From positions 186,001-250,000 of the forward strand of contig WIXG01000072.1 in NCBI GenBank assembly GCA_009869945.1: a stretch of DNA of 64,000 nt. The letters run 5' to 3'. The notes below the pieces were generated by a model, which did no database searches, was not told the DNA's origin, and worked only from the letters and a program-made list of their open reading frames with translations. A program made the position numbers and the translations under genes. This document shows, piece by piece, positions 37,960 to 50,100 of this stretch; the first letter of the stretch is position 1; the number at the start of each line of letters is the position of its first letter. The DNA is from Mesaphorura yosii (lineage: Eukaryota > Arthropoda > Collembola > Poduromorpha > Tullbergiidae).

Positions 37960-38115
37960 CTTAAACCGGTGCAGTTGTGAAAGCGTAACGTAAGAGTGCA
38001 GGTGAAAATAGTTGCTTGGTGTGTGCAAAAGTGACCGAAGACCCTTCAACTACAATTATGTAATTACACATTCTGAGAGAAAAGTCGCCGTCAAGTCAAA
38101 GTGTCGACATCGAAG
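37960..38115 (+). other. Possible LMO-A 5' non-coding exon
   Basis: A good splice donor (CGAAG|GTAAGC, exon end 38115) ends a stretch without long frames, 4.5 kb upstream of and on the same strand as the first LMO-A coding exon. The left limit is arbitrary. It may equally belong to no gene. Confidence 0.2.
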
Positions 38116-41100
38116 GTAAGCATTCGAAGTACGGCCAAAGGGAGGAGGCAGTAAGCAGGCAGCGCAAATTACCTAAGCAGTTAAAAGTACGAGATTGGGA
38201 AAAACTACAAGTTAGCGTGTGTTTCCTAAATGAGACACTTTACCACGCATTCTCTCATTCAGATCTGTGTGCCCGTGTGTCCCTTCACTGTCGAGCCTTG
38301 AGTTCATTGTACACCATCAATTATTGTTTGTAGTACCACGCGCAAGTTAGTGAAACATCGCGTGTCTTTTGAGGCTTGTTTCATAAAGCATTTTTGAAGA
38401 TGATACAAGTAAGACATCTAAATTTGAATGAGATGATACGAAAAGAAGCAGCATCTCGGGACCAGAGAAGGAGAGGGGAAAGTGAGGCAGAATACTTTTC
38501 AAATCCAATCTAATAATGGATTCTCGTGGCGTCTAGCACTGATTGCAGTCATTAGCGGCCAATTCTCTTTTCTCATTTTGATTATTTTACTACACCCTTA
38601 ACTCTCCTTAGCTCGGTCGACTGTAACAAGCGAAGGTAATCAAATCGCTCCACCGTCGAAACTTTGCCATCGCCTGTTTTTCCTCATTCTCGTCCAATCT
38701 CTTTGCATCTTATAGTTAAAATGAGAATCCTTCTCGCTCCTACTTTTACCACCAACTTTACAACGGTACGTTTATTTTTGCATGAAATCTTGACAAAATC
38801 CGGCAAGCACTCGCCCAATCCGTGCACGACAATCAGGACTTGGTTTCACTAATCAAGTCATGTGCCGCTTTTCCTCACTCTCCTGTCTCCTTTCAAACAG
38901 TTCCGACGCCAGTGTTACTCGTGTCGCTTCATCGTTTCTGGATGAAAGAAGTAAATGACTGCTCCTCACTCTAATTCTCAATCAGGCTAAAGCCTCATGA
39001 TTTCCCTTTAGATCTATTATGTCTATAATATCACCGTACAACATCGGAATTCTCTTGTCGCTTTCTTCTTCTCGGTTTGCGGTGAAGCAAAGTACAAATT
39101 ATTCGGCGCATCACGCATTGGCTCCCAAGCACAACACAGGTTAGTAATTTGAACAAATGCAAGCCTGTCCACGGTCTGCGTGAGAAGCTGGTTGTGATTG
39201 CGTTGGTGCACACGAAGTCCCTTTCTTCATTTCTGTCACAATAATTGTCCAGAAGAAGATTCGGCCTAACAAGTCGAGAATCAATCATCCGTGAAAGGAG
39301 AAGGTCATAAAATAAAGTTTAGCAGAAATCAGTGAACTGTGTATGACCAAGCGAGGGAGATAATAAAAGTCGGAGAAATAAAAATCAATTCCCGGGCATT
39401 GAAACATGTCCGTGACAAACTTTACGACGCAATTCCGTTTTGCTACACTGTCCAGTCGAATGTGTCATCTTCTTTTGAGTCAGTTTGTACCTGTGCCAAA
39501 AGTGACGACGCCAAACTCTTTCTTCGGGTGCTAATTCATTTTGTCAGAACTTGACGTGTTGTCTCTCAGCAACGAGTAAGGAGCCTAGACAAGAAGACAA
39601 GCGTCGGGCGGCATGTTCCATTATAAAGATGGAGCAAAGTGCGCACAAGATGTGAAATTGAGTGACATATGCACGGTTCCTGTGTTGTCCAGTCTATTCT
39701 TATTTCCAACAACTCTGCACAATTTTAATGATGGGCCGTCGTTGATATGGATATTTTAATGATTGTCAATTTCTCGTTGCTCACGGCCCCCTGGCAGATT
39801 TTATTTACAAAGTAATGACGACGGAGAGGGACAGTTAGGAAAATGTATCTCGTTAGACGGAATCTTTTTCAAAGGACAAAATAAGCCGAATCCTTTTCAA
39901 TTTCCCGTGAAAGTCATACATAATAATAAAAAGGACTTTTACCGGACGCGCTGTCCGTTATCATTATAATATTATTGGATTGACCAACACATTCGCGTCA
40001 GACGTACAGTTTTGCTCTGCTTTGTTGTCGTCTCAGCTTCACGAGCACAACGCAAGCATATTCATGCTTCATAAAAACAGGCAGTAATGATGGTGATGGA
40101 GACCGGACTTCTTTATTATCAAATATCAAGCATCATTACTCTATTATTAAAGTCAAGCGCAAACAAGATCTTCTCCACATTAAACAGTATCGTAGTGATG
40201 TGCGGAGAAATCTGATCGCGCGTTACTTGTTTGTGAGTCAACGACGACAATTATTTGGACACTCATTATGCAGAGCTTCAAATTTGTCAAATATCCCTCC
40301 GACTTCGATAACTCTATTTTCAACCCTGTCAGCAAAATACGCACTCAGTTCGTGTTTTTGTTGATTTTAGTCTTCGTCTTTTTTCTCGTTTCAGTAAATC
40401 ATTAAATTTAAATCCATTGTCAGATTCGAGACGTGTAATGCCCTGCCAGTCAATTAGAATGACCTTTGCCATTACAATATGACGTAATCACGTAACGTCT
40501 TCCTAAGCTAAGTTGTGATACGCAAGCAGCAATAATTACATTATGAGAATATATTTTGAAAAGTATTAAGCGAATTACGGTGAGAGACAAAGAAAGTATT
40601 TGCTGCCACTCAAAGACGTAAAACGAAAGTAGAGATTAAATTAGGCTTGCCATTTACGAGCGAAGAATGATACGCTCTAAAATATTTACGGTACTTAGTA
40701 AGGCAATAACGTTTGGGGCGACTGCGGGGAAATTCTTGGATGATGGAGTGAGAGAAATTCTTCATCTTCCACTTGTGCATTGTCTCGTCCTTCTCCGCTG
40801 TTAAACCCCCCCGCAAGATTCTCAACTATCACAAACTTTTCCGTTTAGTTATACATTCTATGAATGAAATTTTCTTAATTATGATTTCCTTTTTCTGAAA
40901 GAATAATTTATCTTAGTATGTATGTTACTACACTGCCGACGGCAATTTTCATTCATTGGTTTCCCAAGATTTTTTTTACTCCCCGTGAAAATGGCACAAA
41001 ACCAAACAAGAAAAGAATGGCTCGAGAAAGTTACAACTTTGAATTATTTTAGCTATAATGTGCTTACGCATCAAGGATTCAAACATTTGAAGAGGCCCTG

Positions 41101-42609
41101 CCTTTTAATTAATGAGATGCCGGGTGCTTCTCTGCTTGGCGCTCAGCTTGGCATTCCTGACCAATCGAACTTTTAAATGGAATTTATGCCTTTAGCGAAG
41201 CCGAGTCCTTCGCATCGATAACCTTAATCGATTAATTCTGTGTGACATGCCCAACCGCTTTACTTAACCATAACCTAATATTGAGGGGGAAAAGCACACG
41301 AAGATGCAAGATGTTTACTGATTTGTCAGATTATGTAAAAATCTTACTCTGGCGAAGGAATTCTTTCACGTAGTCAGAGGAAGGATTCAGTCGAACTCTT
41401 TGGGCTGAGTTAAGATATTGACGCGGTGGTGAAATAAAATAAAATGAGAGCTGCTGAATTTGTCTAAAAGTAAAATAAAATCAGAAATATACTGCCATAG
41501 GTAGGATAAGCGGTACTTTGTGCGCGGTCATTCCGGTGGTGAATTGGTTTTTTGCTTTCTTTATCACAGGGTTCTGGGAAAGAAGAGCGACGTGTAAGTT
41601 TGTGGATAAATCCAAGTCGTGTCGTGTATGCTGACTCCAACGTGTGCAAATCTTTGTGTCACGTCGACTCAATTATGATTTTATCGCAGAAGAAATAGAT
41701 GGGCAAGTTACTTCTTCCTTTTCCGAATTTTCTTGTATCCCACTTCCAGCCGGTTCTTCTCCAGCAAGTCTCAATCTCAACATGATACAAAAAATAACCG
41801 AGAAAATATTGCACTGAGCAAAATTTGGTCTTCTTCGTGGCAAAGTATTCATACAACAGGCGACGTTTCTGCATGTTCTGGAATTCCAGGACCACTTCGA
41901 TTATATTTTTCTTTTAAGCGACAAAAATCAACAATTTTTAACGCTATTCAACACCACAAGAAATGGTAAAAGATCTAGCAATACCTTTTCCTTTTTCTCA
42001 GGCACTCTCTTCTGCGCAGCAGATAACAATCTCTATTGTATACAGAAAATGGCATTTTCTGAAAACCTTCAAAAAGCAGCTAACTGAAATTTCCAATTTC
42101 TTTTCTAAATCGATTATTCCTCACCAAACTATGTTGTTGTCAACCTAAGATTGGCCATTTCTTCTATATAATTTCCCATTCTATTCAGAAAGTAATATAA
42201 TCTCGACAAGACGGTGGTAAGAAATTGACTACCCACAATTCTGCTTCGGCTCTCTGAATGACCGCACTCTAAGCTGGCTGCTAGTCCGATAGACAAAACC
42301 TGTTACCACAGGCGTAAATTGCATTTTGCCATGCAGAAGAGCGGCTAGAGCCAGTATTTCGTCGGACCATTTCAGTGCCATTTCTATTTAAATATCCTCG
42401 GCGTCCAAGAGTTGACCGAACTTACTTGACGCATATCCCAAGCACATGATACATGTTCTCACGATAAGGCGCACGTGCGAAATCGGAATGGAGACATAAG
42501 TCCGGTGGTGTCATTATTCCGAAGCGACAAAGTAACTTGCGCCGCGTTATCAACACTCGCATTCTTTCCATTACCACATTCATCTTTCTTTTCAGCAGAG
42601 CCCATAAAA

Positions 42610-45600
42610 ATGATGAACCTCAAATCGGAGACCCAGAACCCTGACATGCCCAAAGAATGTGCCGGTTGTGGGAAGAAGATTACTGACAGGTTCGTTCAAT
42701 CATACTTTCAAAGCGCTTCCTCTCCTCCGTAAACGAGATAAGTTTGCTATTAGTGTAACCGCTTTTCGTATTCATAAACACCATCAAAATAATAAAGTAC
42801 ATTTATTTCGGCCTTTGCCTGTCACTTACCTCCAGTAATGCGATTTGCAATCCGCTGGTCAGAGTCACAACGGTCAGATACTGGCTCACACCGCTTCTTT
42901 TACAACTTTTTCAGATTCCTCCTCAAGGCCCTGGAAATGTACTGGCACGAAGATTGTCTCAAGTGTGGGTGTTGTGATTGCCGGCTCGGCGAAGTCGGCT
43001 CGACTTGTTATACGAAGGCTAATTTAATTCTATGTAAACGAGATTACCTTCGCCTGTTTGGCAGCACAGGATATTGTGCCGCCTGCTCCAAAGTCATCCC
43101 CGCCTTTGAGATGGTGATGCGGGCCAGAAATAACGTTTATCACCTGGAATGTTTCGCCTGTCAGCAGTGCAATCACAGGTAGGCAACAGTTTCCACCTCT
43201 CGTCGATTCTGTAAAAAAAATTGGACAACTCAGGCTCAGTCAAACAAATCTCGGCATGATTCGATAAGTGAGGAATTCATTTTGATTTGATTAAAGCCGC
43301 ATTCAAAGCAGAATCTTGTTTATTGCCTAACCGGTTTCCTACTCCTAATCCTTCTCTCGCCCCGCTCTTTCCTTACCATGGAGCGAATTTCACCTCAAAT
43401 ATACATTTATGCCACCACTGAAAGTAAGGCAACCACAAAAATATTTCAATTTCGTTTGTAAAAAGTACGGACATACGCATTTATAACTGGTCTTAGCGTG
43501 GTGCAATTGGAACAGAAGAAAGGAAAGCGGCGCAGTCACCGTCATGTGGAAATTAAAATCAAAATTTAATTTTTATCATTTAATAAATCACGTGCAAAGG
43601 GAGTTCCATGCACGCGTTCATGCACACCGCCATATTATTACACGCGGCTCCTTTCCCGGTTTTCTATCTCTCCAACAAATCTCTGCAATGTGTGCCACTG
43701 TGCGGGATTAAAACCCAACGCAACCCGACGCTTGCGTCACCCCAACTCGTACCTCTGGTGCTCGCATGAGCCGGTCTTGTTAATATTGTTGGTTTTTAAA
43801 CGAAACGACGTTCTCTCATTCCAATGGCAAAAAATGCACATACAAAGCTGGAAAACCGTGTCATTTCGCATTATTGCTGGCGCGAGCTGATTTGGTCACG
43901 ACGATAGTTGAGCTGGTTTATCCTTAATTATAAAGGGTGCTCGCATTTGCTCACAAGTTGGTAAGGGAAAAGGAAGGAATAATCCGCAAAAGTCAAGGCG
44001 ATAGGAAACTGTCAGTTGTACGCGTGAGAAGGGCAGGGGTTCAGAAGCTCCTACTGTCTGCACTTTGCGACGGCGAGTATCACGTTAATGTACGCGCTGA
44101 GCTCACTTTCGGCCGGCAGAGCTCGTCAACTGCAGAAACCTCATCATTTTACCACCCTCGGCAATTGTAAAACAATTTCAAAGTTATTAATTTTGACATT
44201 AAAAATGTGTAAAGTTTGGTTAAGTTGTAAATTGTTATATTACAGTTTATTACTTCCACCGCACTCATTCACTCCCAGCCAGCCACATGATCGTCGCGTT
44301 CAAAAATTAATTTCCACGAGTTAAGGCAAGGCCGCCTGCTTTGCCTCCATGACCGCAACGCATCGCAACAAGAGCAGTAAACATTTTAAGAAACTAATTA
44401 AAGAACTTCAATAGTCCATATTATGCAGGTCGCCAAAGTTTAAGGGTTAGAAGCAATAATAAATGGTCTTTTATTATTCGAATGAAATGCGAACGAAATT
44501 TCAGAACACCGAATAATAATTCTGCATTTATGGTACGCGTTCAAAAGGCAAGGGCGCTACATGGTCGAGCTGCTCGATCACCTTATTGCGTGGCTACCTC
44601 GCTTGAGAATTTCCTACCGCTCCGTCTTTGCTCGACATGGATTAGTGAGCGAGCAGAGCAACGTGACTGCTGAGTGAGTTAACCCGTGAAATGGAACTGG
44701 AGAGGGGAGTCTCTCGATCACAATAACAATAAGTGACAATTTGGTCGCTGTACACCTTTTCCAGCTGAACTCTGACTCGCAGTGGCTCGTGCGTTGTATT
44801 TTCTGAAAACAAACTATGTACAATTTCACCATAACATTCATTAAACACGAACAACCGTCCCCGTTTTATTCCATCATTTGTACTGCCACATTGTTTGTAC
44901 ATTTTTGACTCACTCTGTTTATGTCGTCCATGCGTGTACAACCTGCCCAAGTGGTAAAGTTCAGGTGACAGGTTCTCTGGATGCATATAATACACCCTAC
45001 ACATAATAATAGTAATCACGGGCCTTTCCTCATGCAACGACAATTTCACTCGCCCTTTTCTTCGCTCACCAGGCAATGTGCATTGTGGCCTACTCGTGCA
45101 ACGCTAAAAATCGAATCATGCATCACGAGAAGACTAATTTATTGCCGGTCGGTATTGTGGCTCGGCTTGGGCCAAGTTATCGAATCTCAGTCAATGACCT
45201 GCGACTGCAACTTTTAATTCCTGAACCATGGACTTACAAATTCTAACCTGCAGCAATAGATAACTGGTCCTGACCAGCTCTGGAAAGCTGGCACTTAATC
45301 ACTAATCCATGCTTTGCTTTGTTTTAGGTTTTGTGTGGGCGATCGGTTCTACTTGTGTGACAATCGAGTGCTCTGTGAGTACGACTACGAAGAGCGAATG
45401 GTATTTGCCAATATGAACGTTGTTCAAGGCTTGAAGCAGCAGCAAAGGTCGCAGAATCTCCATATGCCAGTAAGTGTCGTAGGTGTTGGTCATTCCCGCT
45501 TTCTAATTACATGGGAAAGCGGCGAGAAAGCAAACTACCGCTTTTGGAGCAATTTGGCTAGAAACTTTTCTTTCATTGTTCCGGCTGCACTTCTGAGTCA

Positions 45601-46842
45601 TAAAGTGAGGAAGTTTTAAAAATAAAGGGAGAAGACGAGAAAGAGAAAAATGGGTTTGGAATGAAATGAATACACAAAGAAAGTTTAATTTTCTGGTCAA
45701 TTGTACAAAAGTTAAGTTCTTTTGCCCGCTTGACTTTCCAGCTCTCTGACTACCAATAACAATGACACATTATAACAGCCTGTGTGTGTATACGAGGGTC
45801 AATTCATAAGTAATGCACATTTTCAAAACGCCGTATTTTTAATTGTGTGAAAAATCAGGACCGGGAATCCTTATCGATGTTTAGGCTAAGAATTGAAGTT
45901 TATCGCCTGAAACGGGCCGGTTTCTGCTCATCAACAGTTGCAAGGGAGCCTTGACGAAAGAAACACCCAGTTAAAAACGGAGTAATTTAACGTGTTGAAA
46001 AGTCGATAAATCGAAAAGTTCAAAAGCGAATTTCTCCGTGAGTTCTTCACGGATTTTAGAGCGGTCTTCGGAAACGTCACCCACACTTAGTACTGTTCAG
46101 AAATAGGCGGACAGGTTCGCAGACGACGATACAAAATTAGGCAGAGCGCGAAGACTGGAAAAATGATAATATCTCGGATCAAATATTTCTGGAAGGGATG
46201 TGCGGTAACTCGTGAAACATGCGCCAAAATATTGGACAAATTGAATAGAGTGATCGGAAGAAATCGTGTAAAATATGCGAAAGACGAGTTTTTGCCCGTT
46301 GCGAAAATTTTCGGACAGGTAACTGTCCTTAACCGAGAATGAACTTCGGTTCTCCCAAATCGCTACCATTATGTAGCCCTAATCTCGCACTACTCGAACA
46401 CCCCTTGCCTGACCCCAAACCGACGCGACTTATTGAGCACCAGAACGTTAAAGCCGCCAAGGGATCGAAAATGGAGGTGTCCGACGGCATCTCAACTCAT
46501 TCTACCATAAGTGAGTCTCTGGCTTGCCTCGTAATTTGGAAATGTGTATTAGGGCTCAAGGAGGTTATGTTGAAAATTAAATGATAAATCCTCAAGTCGT
46601 TGTCAAGTTATGATTAAAAACGCATTTTTCATTATATTTGAATTAACCCTCGTACTTTGCAGATCACACAAAGCAATTCGCAGTTGGTCGATTCTCGATC
46701 CGGCGGACTGGTTGGCGGCGATGGGAGCTGCGGTGGTGGTGGAGGACTGCACAGCCTGAATGGCGGTAGTGGGAGCCTGTCTGACGTGCGTAACTCACAT
46801 CAAACGATCAGCAGAAGTAATGGAGCCATTACATCAGATTAA
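42610..46842 (+). CDS. Bx: LIM-only protein (LMO/Beadex), copy A
   Basis: LMO proteins have two LIM zinc-binding domains and no DNA-binding domain. They bind LDB/Chip and bHLH or GATA partners in the nucleus and titrate LIM-homeodomain complexes. Coding exons are 42610-42689, 42915-43178, 45328-45469 and 46663-46842 (221 residues), all with GT-AG introns in matching phase (2, 2, 0). LIM1 ligands are C17, C20, H38, C41, C44, C47, C67, D70; LIM2 ligands are C81, C84, H103, C106, C109, C112, C131, D134. [20 protein letters not shown] and [17 protein letters not shown] are typical of the LMO1/LMO3/Beadex branch rather than LMO4. The tail after LIM2 (EERMVFANM, then a Gly/Ser-rich 59-residue last exon) is not conserved. 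ATG 42610 is the first in the exon, but the frame stays open to the splice site at 42595, so an upstream exon could extend the N-terminus. The last intron holds a mariner remnant. Confidence 0.94.
45621..45626 (+). terminator. Possible intronic poly(A) signal in LMO-A
   Basis: If the donor at 45470 is not used, the LMO-A frame continues 49 codons to TAA at 45617-45619, and AATAAA follows one base later. This could make a shorter-tailed isoform ending before the mariner remnant. The 49-codon extension resembles nothing I know, and an AATAAA by chance in AT-rich intron sequence is common. Confidence 0.2.
45791..46654 (+). mobile_element. Decayed mariner element in last LMO-A intron
   Basis: The inverted ends begin CGAGGGTCAATTCATAAGTA (45793 on) and finish at 46652; the outer 23 bases of each end match at 19 positions. 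Each end is flanked by TA (45791-45792 and 46653-46654), the target-site duplication of the Tc1/mariner superfamily. The body is 860 bases, against about 1.3 kb for intact mariners, so it is internally shortened. Plus-strand frame 46100-46338 reads like the middle of a mariner transposase: a GKM near 46156, then [17 protein letters not shown], comparable to the family's TVNAETYCETLRRL region. SPNLAL at about 46375-46392 sits where YSPDLAPSD is expected. The N-terminal half is not recognisable, so it is not autonomous. The right end stops 8 bp before the 3' splice site of the last LMO-A exon. Confidence 0.82.
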
Positions 46843-47104
46843 CGTCTATTTGCTGAGTCCAGTTGTTAGAACATTTTAAGTTTCATGTCACTTGTTCGCT
46901 CTCTCAAGACTCTCACTTGACCCAAAACTTCATTACTGCAGTAATCATAGACTGCTTCCAGACCATAAGCACAGAATACTCACTCGTTCCCTTTATCTGG
47001 AACCGAGCCGTGCAACTCAGAACGTATTCATCGGGCATAAACAATCCGAAATAATCTCACGAGGCAAGTGTGCATGCACACACGGACTCATAGCGCACCA
47101 CTCC

Positions 47105-47110
47105 AATAAA
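47105..47110 (+). terminator. Poly(A) signal of LMO-A
   Basis: AATAAA about 262 bases after the LMO-A stop codon, on the same strand; it is the first canonical signal after the last exon. Confidence 0.6.
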
Positions 47111-47129
47111 ACACAATGTCCACAATCTG

Positions 47130-50100
47130 TACGTTGACCATAATGTCGAAATGTAATCGTCTCCCAAGCTAATAGTACTGCAACCGTAAGTTAAGCTGAG
47201 CAGTACGGACGCAGGCAGGCTGTAGAAATAAGGAAGTTCGCGACGTGTGCGTGTGAGCCATGCAGCACAGCAGCAACAGAGACGAATTGTGAGCGTAGCA
47301 ACTCGAACCGTTTTGTGAAGAATGAGAGCAGTAAGAAATAATTGTATGGTTGTTTCTTGGTGTATTATTCCTCCATTCGCCAGAGTCGGCCACCGCTTTC
47401 CTGGCCACCGTTTATAGATTATATATTTTTCGAGATTCTAATCTGTTTTCACTTCTTCCCCTTAATGTGTTTGTGTGCACGATTGGAATTGGTATGCGGA
47501 AATGAATTCATCGCTTCGTTTCTTCCTCCTCAGCACACCCGTCCGTCTCACCCTCCCCGCCGCTTCCTTCCATCCAGCTAAACCACTAAATTAGTTTTCT
47601 CTGTTTCGTTCCTGGGAGTGTAGCAGCTAATTAAATTCGCAATATTAATGTTATCACTCCGCTCGGTAATGCTTTATGGAAGGCGCAACACTTCAGTGCA
47701 CGTGAATGATCATATCACTTAATTACAACTGCTCACAGCCAAACACAACTTCATTGATTCGCCCAGCGCACAAAGCACGTCCTTTCTAATGCGACCAGAG
47801 AACGCGGACTCCCGTGCACAGGCACAGAGTGAAAGCACGGCACGGGTGAAAGTAGATTATTTATTTGAAAAGTTTGTGGCCAAATCATTTGGGATGTCCA
47901 TTTGTGTTTTGATTTCATTCTTAACTGCCCGTTCAAACTTGGAAATCTCCTCAACTTCATTTCACGAACAACTTTACTCTGGGCGAAAGATACAATGGGC
48001 AAATTTTTCCAAAATTCGCCGAACAGCCGAGAAATTTATTGTCGAGGGATAGAAATTTTAAATCTTGCTTTCTTTGTCGTTTCTCTTTCTCTTTACCATT
48101 TCTTGCCTTTCATCCAATCTCTTTTGGTATTCCACACCCAAGTGAACGAGTACAAGAGGAAACTTTTCTTTTCGGATTGGATTATGAATATTTGAAGAGA
48201 TGGGCACAAAGCGGTGGTCAGTCATGACCCATAAGAATAACACCCTTCACTTAACACTTTCGGAAATGCAGTACGAATTTAGAACACAACATGCACGGCA
48301 TCGTAATACATTTGTAAAAGTTGGCGTTTCGTATGCAAGGTTTCATCTGCCTCAGTGCCAAGCGTCAGAGCACAGCACGGACTTTTTCTAAGAAGATATA
48401 TCGTGCTTGTTCCAAACTGCTTTTACTTTACCTCTTTACTGCTGCCGTGCTCTGCTTGCATGCCTGATTTCCTCGTCCAACTCCTGGCAGAAAGACAGAT
48501 ATGATATTCATGAGAAATTTCGGACGCACTTTTCCTCCATTCTCTTACTCTCGGAATTTATTACACCGAGGGGAAATTGAAGTTGAAGTTACAAAATATT
48601 ATATTTGAATTCCCATTACAAATAAATACTTTCACTCGTCCTCGCAATAATAATGATAATCATATCGCATTGCTCTGCTTAACGTTGCTGTGCATGACGC
48701 GGCTTAGATTCAGGTGAACTCGAAGAAATTTAGGGTATTTTTATGCTCGGAGAGATATAAGCTTACAACTCACGGGTGCCATCGTGCCAGTGTCTCAATT
48801 CTACTGTCCCAGTCCGTGCAGAAGCTGTGTCGTACTCGGTTTCAGGGTTGGACTGAAAAAGCTACGGCACTTTATTCTCTATTCAGACGCATTCGGTGGT
48901 GGATGAATGAAGTTCGACTGAGGGCGAGAAGAAAAAAGAAAAGCGGTGGTGGTGTAAAGTACTTGACTGAGTGATATATGATGTGAGACTCGTCTAAATA
49001 GAATCAGTTATTAATGGTTGACTGAGTATAAAATAGGTATCACGTCGCGGAAACCAAAAAATTCTGCGGAAAGCGGTGTGGTGTAATATGCCGCTTTCAT
49101 ATTACGCCGGTTGAGTTTACGCCACGGCCATGCGTGTTAAATAAAGTCGAAAAGACTCATTATTTGATTTTGAAGAATGAAAAATGAGCAATGAATTCTT
49201 TCTCTTCTCATTCAGCCACAATGAATCGCTCTGTTGCTGTGACCGCGCGGTATAAATGTCATTATCATTATTCTATAAATTATTTCGGCGCTGAATGGAA
49301 CGAATAAAACCGCATTCACTCGGCGTCAGCTATTCGACTAGACTAACTTTAATGGTGGGTAAGGGAGCCGTATTCCCATCAGGTTGTTGTTGACATTAAT
49401 ACCACGTATGATACACACGCCGCTGTTATGACTGTATGTGTGATAGATAAGACATGTGAGATCGTAAAATTAATGGTAGCCTAACCATGTAACTGCGCGG
49501 TGGAGTAAAGTAGCGATAGCGAGTCTGTAGTAGCAATTATATAGTACCTAAACGACTAGTCATCGCTTTGATTCACAACATTACATTTGTTCTGGATGAT
49601 TAAGCCCATCTCCTTCGTACCCGCATTCACATGCATGCTAAACTGTAATTGTAGCACGTACATTAGTAGTACGACGGGGTAGAGCACGGGACTAGTTACA
49701 GTTATTCTGGGAGACAAGCGAATACCAAACAAAATCTGGAATCTCATTGCTAGTGAAATAAAAATGGAGAGCATTGAATAAACTAGAATACTGAGACACG
49801 AATGCGCCCTTGCACTACGCCTGCAAATATTCGGAGGGTTGCTTTGCTTGCTGGCTTGAATGCTGGACTCATGGATTCCTATTATGATTGATTGATTGAT
49901 GGCGAACCGAGCACGCTTGGCATTTGAATACTTCACTTGTGAAAAATGAGACGGGCCGCAAAGGCGAGTGCATGAAAGAAAGATGAAGCATGATCATGAC
50001 ATGACAGCATTCGGATCTGCATTTTTCATAGCTTTCCTGGTCCGTGTGGATTATGCGAGGGATTTGTGGAGGAAGGAACGTGTCAAAGTGCCGTGGCTGA

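Larger units (their letters stand above)
33440..42595. other. Ferritin to LMO-A interval; only possible 5' exons
   Basis: No coding exon is recognised in about 9 kb. Because the first LMO-A coding exon begins with a 3' splice site, at least one LMO-A 5' exon should lie upstream, possibly here. Two candidates are described separately (35505-35561 and 37960-38115). The remainder is AT-rich sequence with short chance frames. Confidence 0.45.

Noticed and set aside
46339-46510. Possible extra LMO-A exon encoding SPNLALL, like the [11 protein letters not shown] of LMO-B, with a GTGAGT donor at its end
   Set aside because: It lies inside the mariner remnant where the transposase motif YSPDLAPSD is expected, and no splice phase joins it in frame to exons 3 and 4, whereas those two join directly in phase 0. 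The likeness to LMO-B is coincidental.
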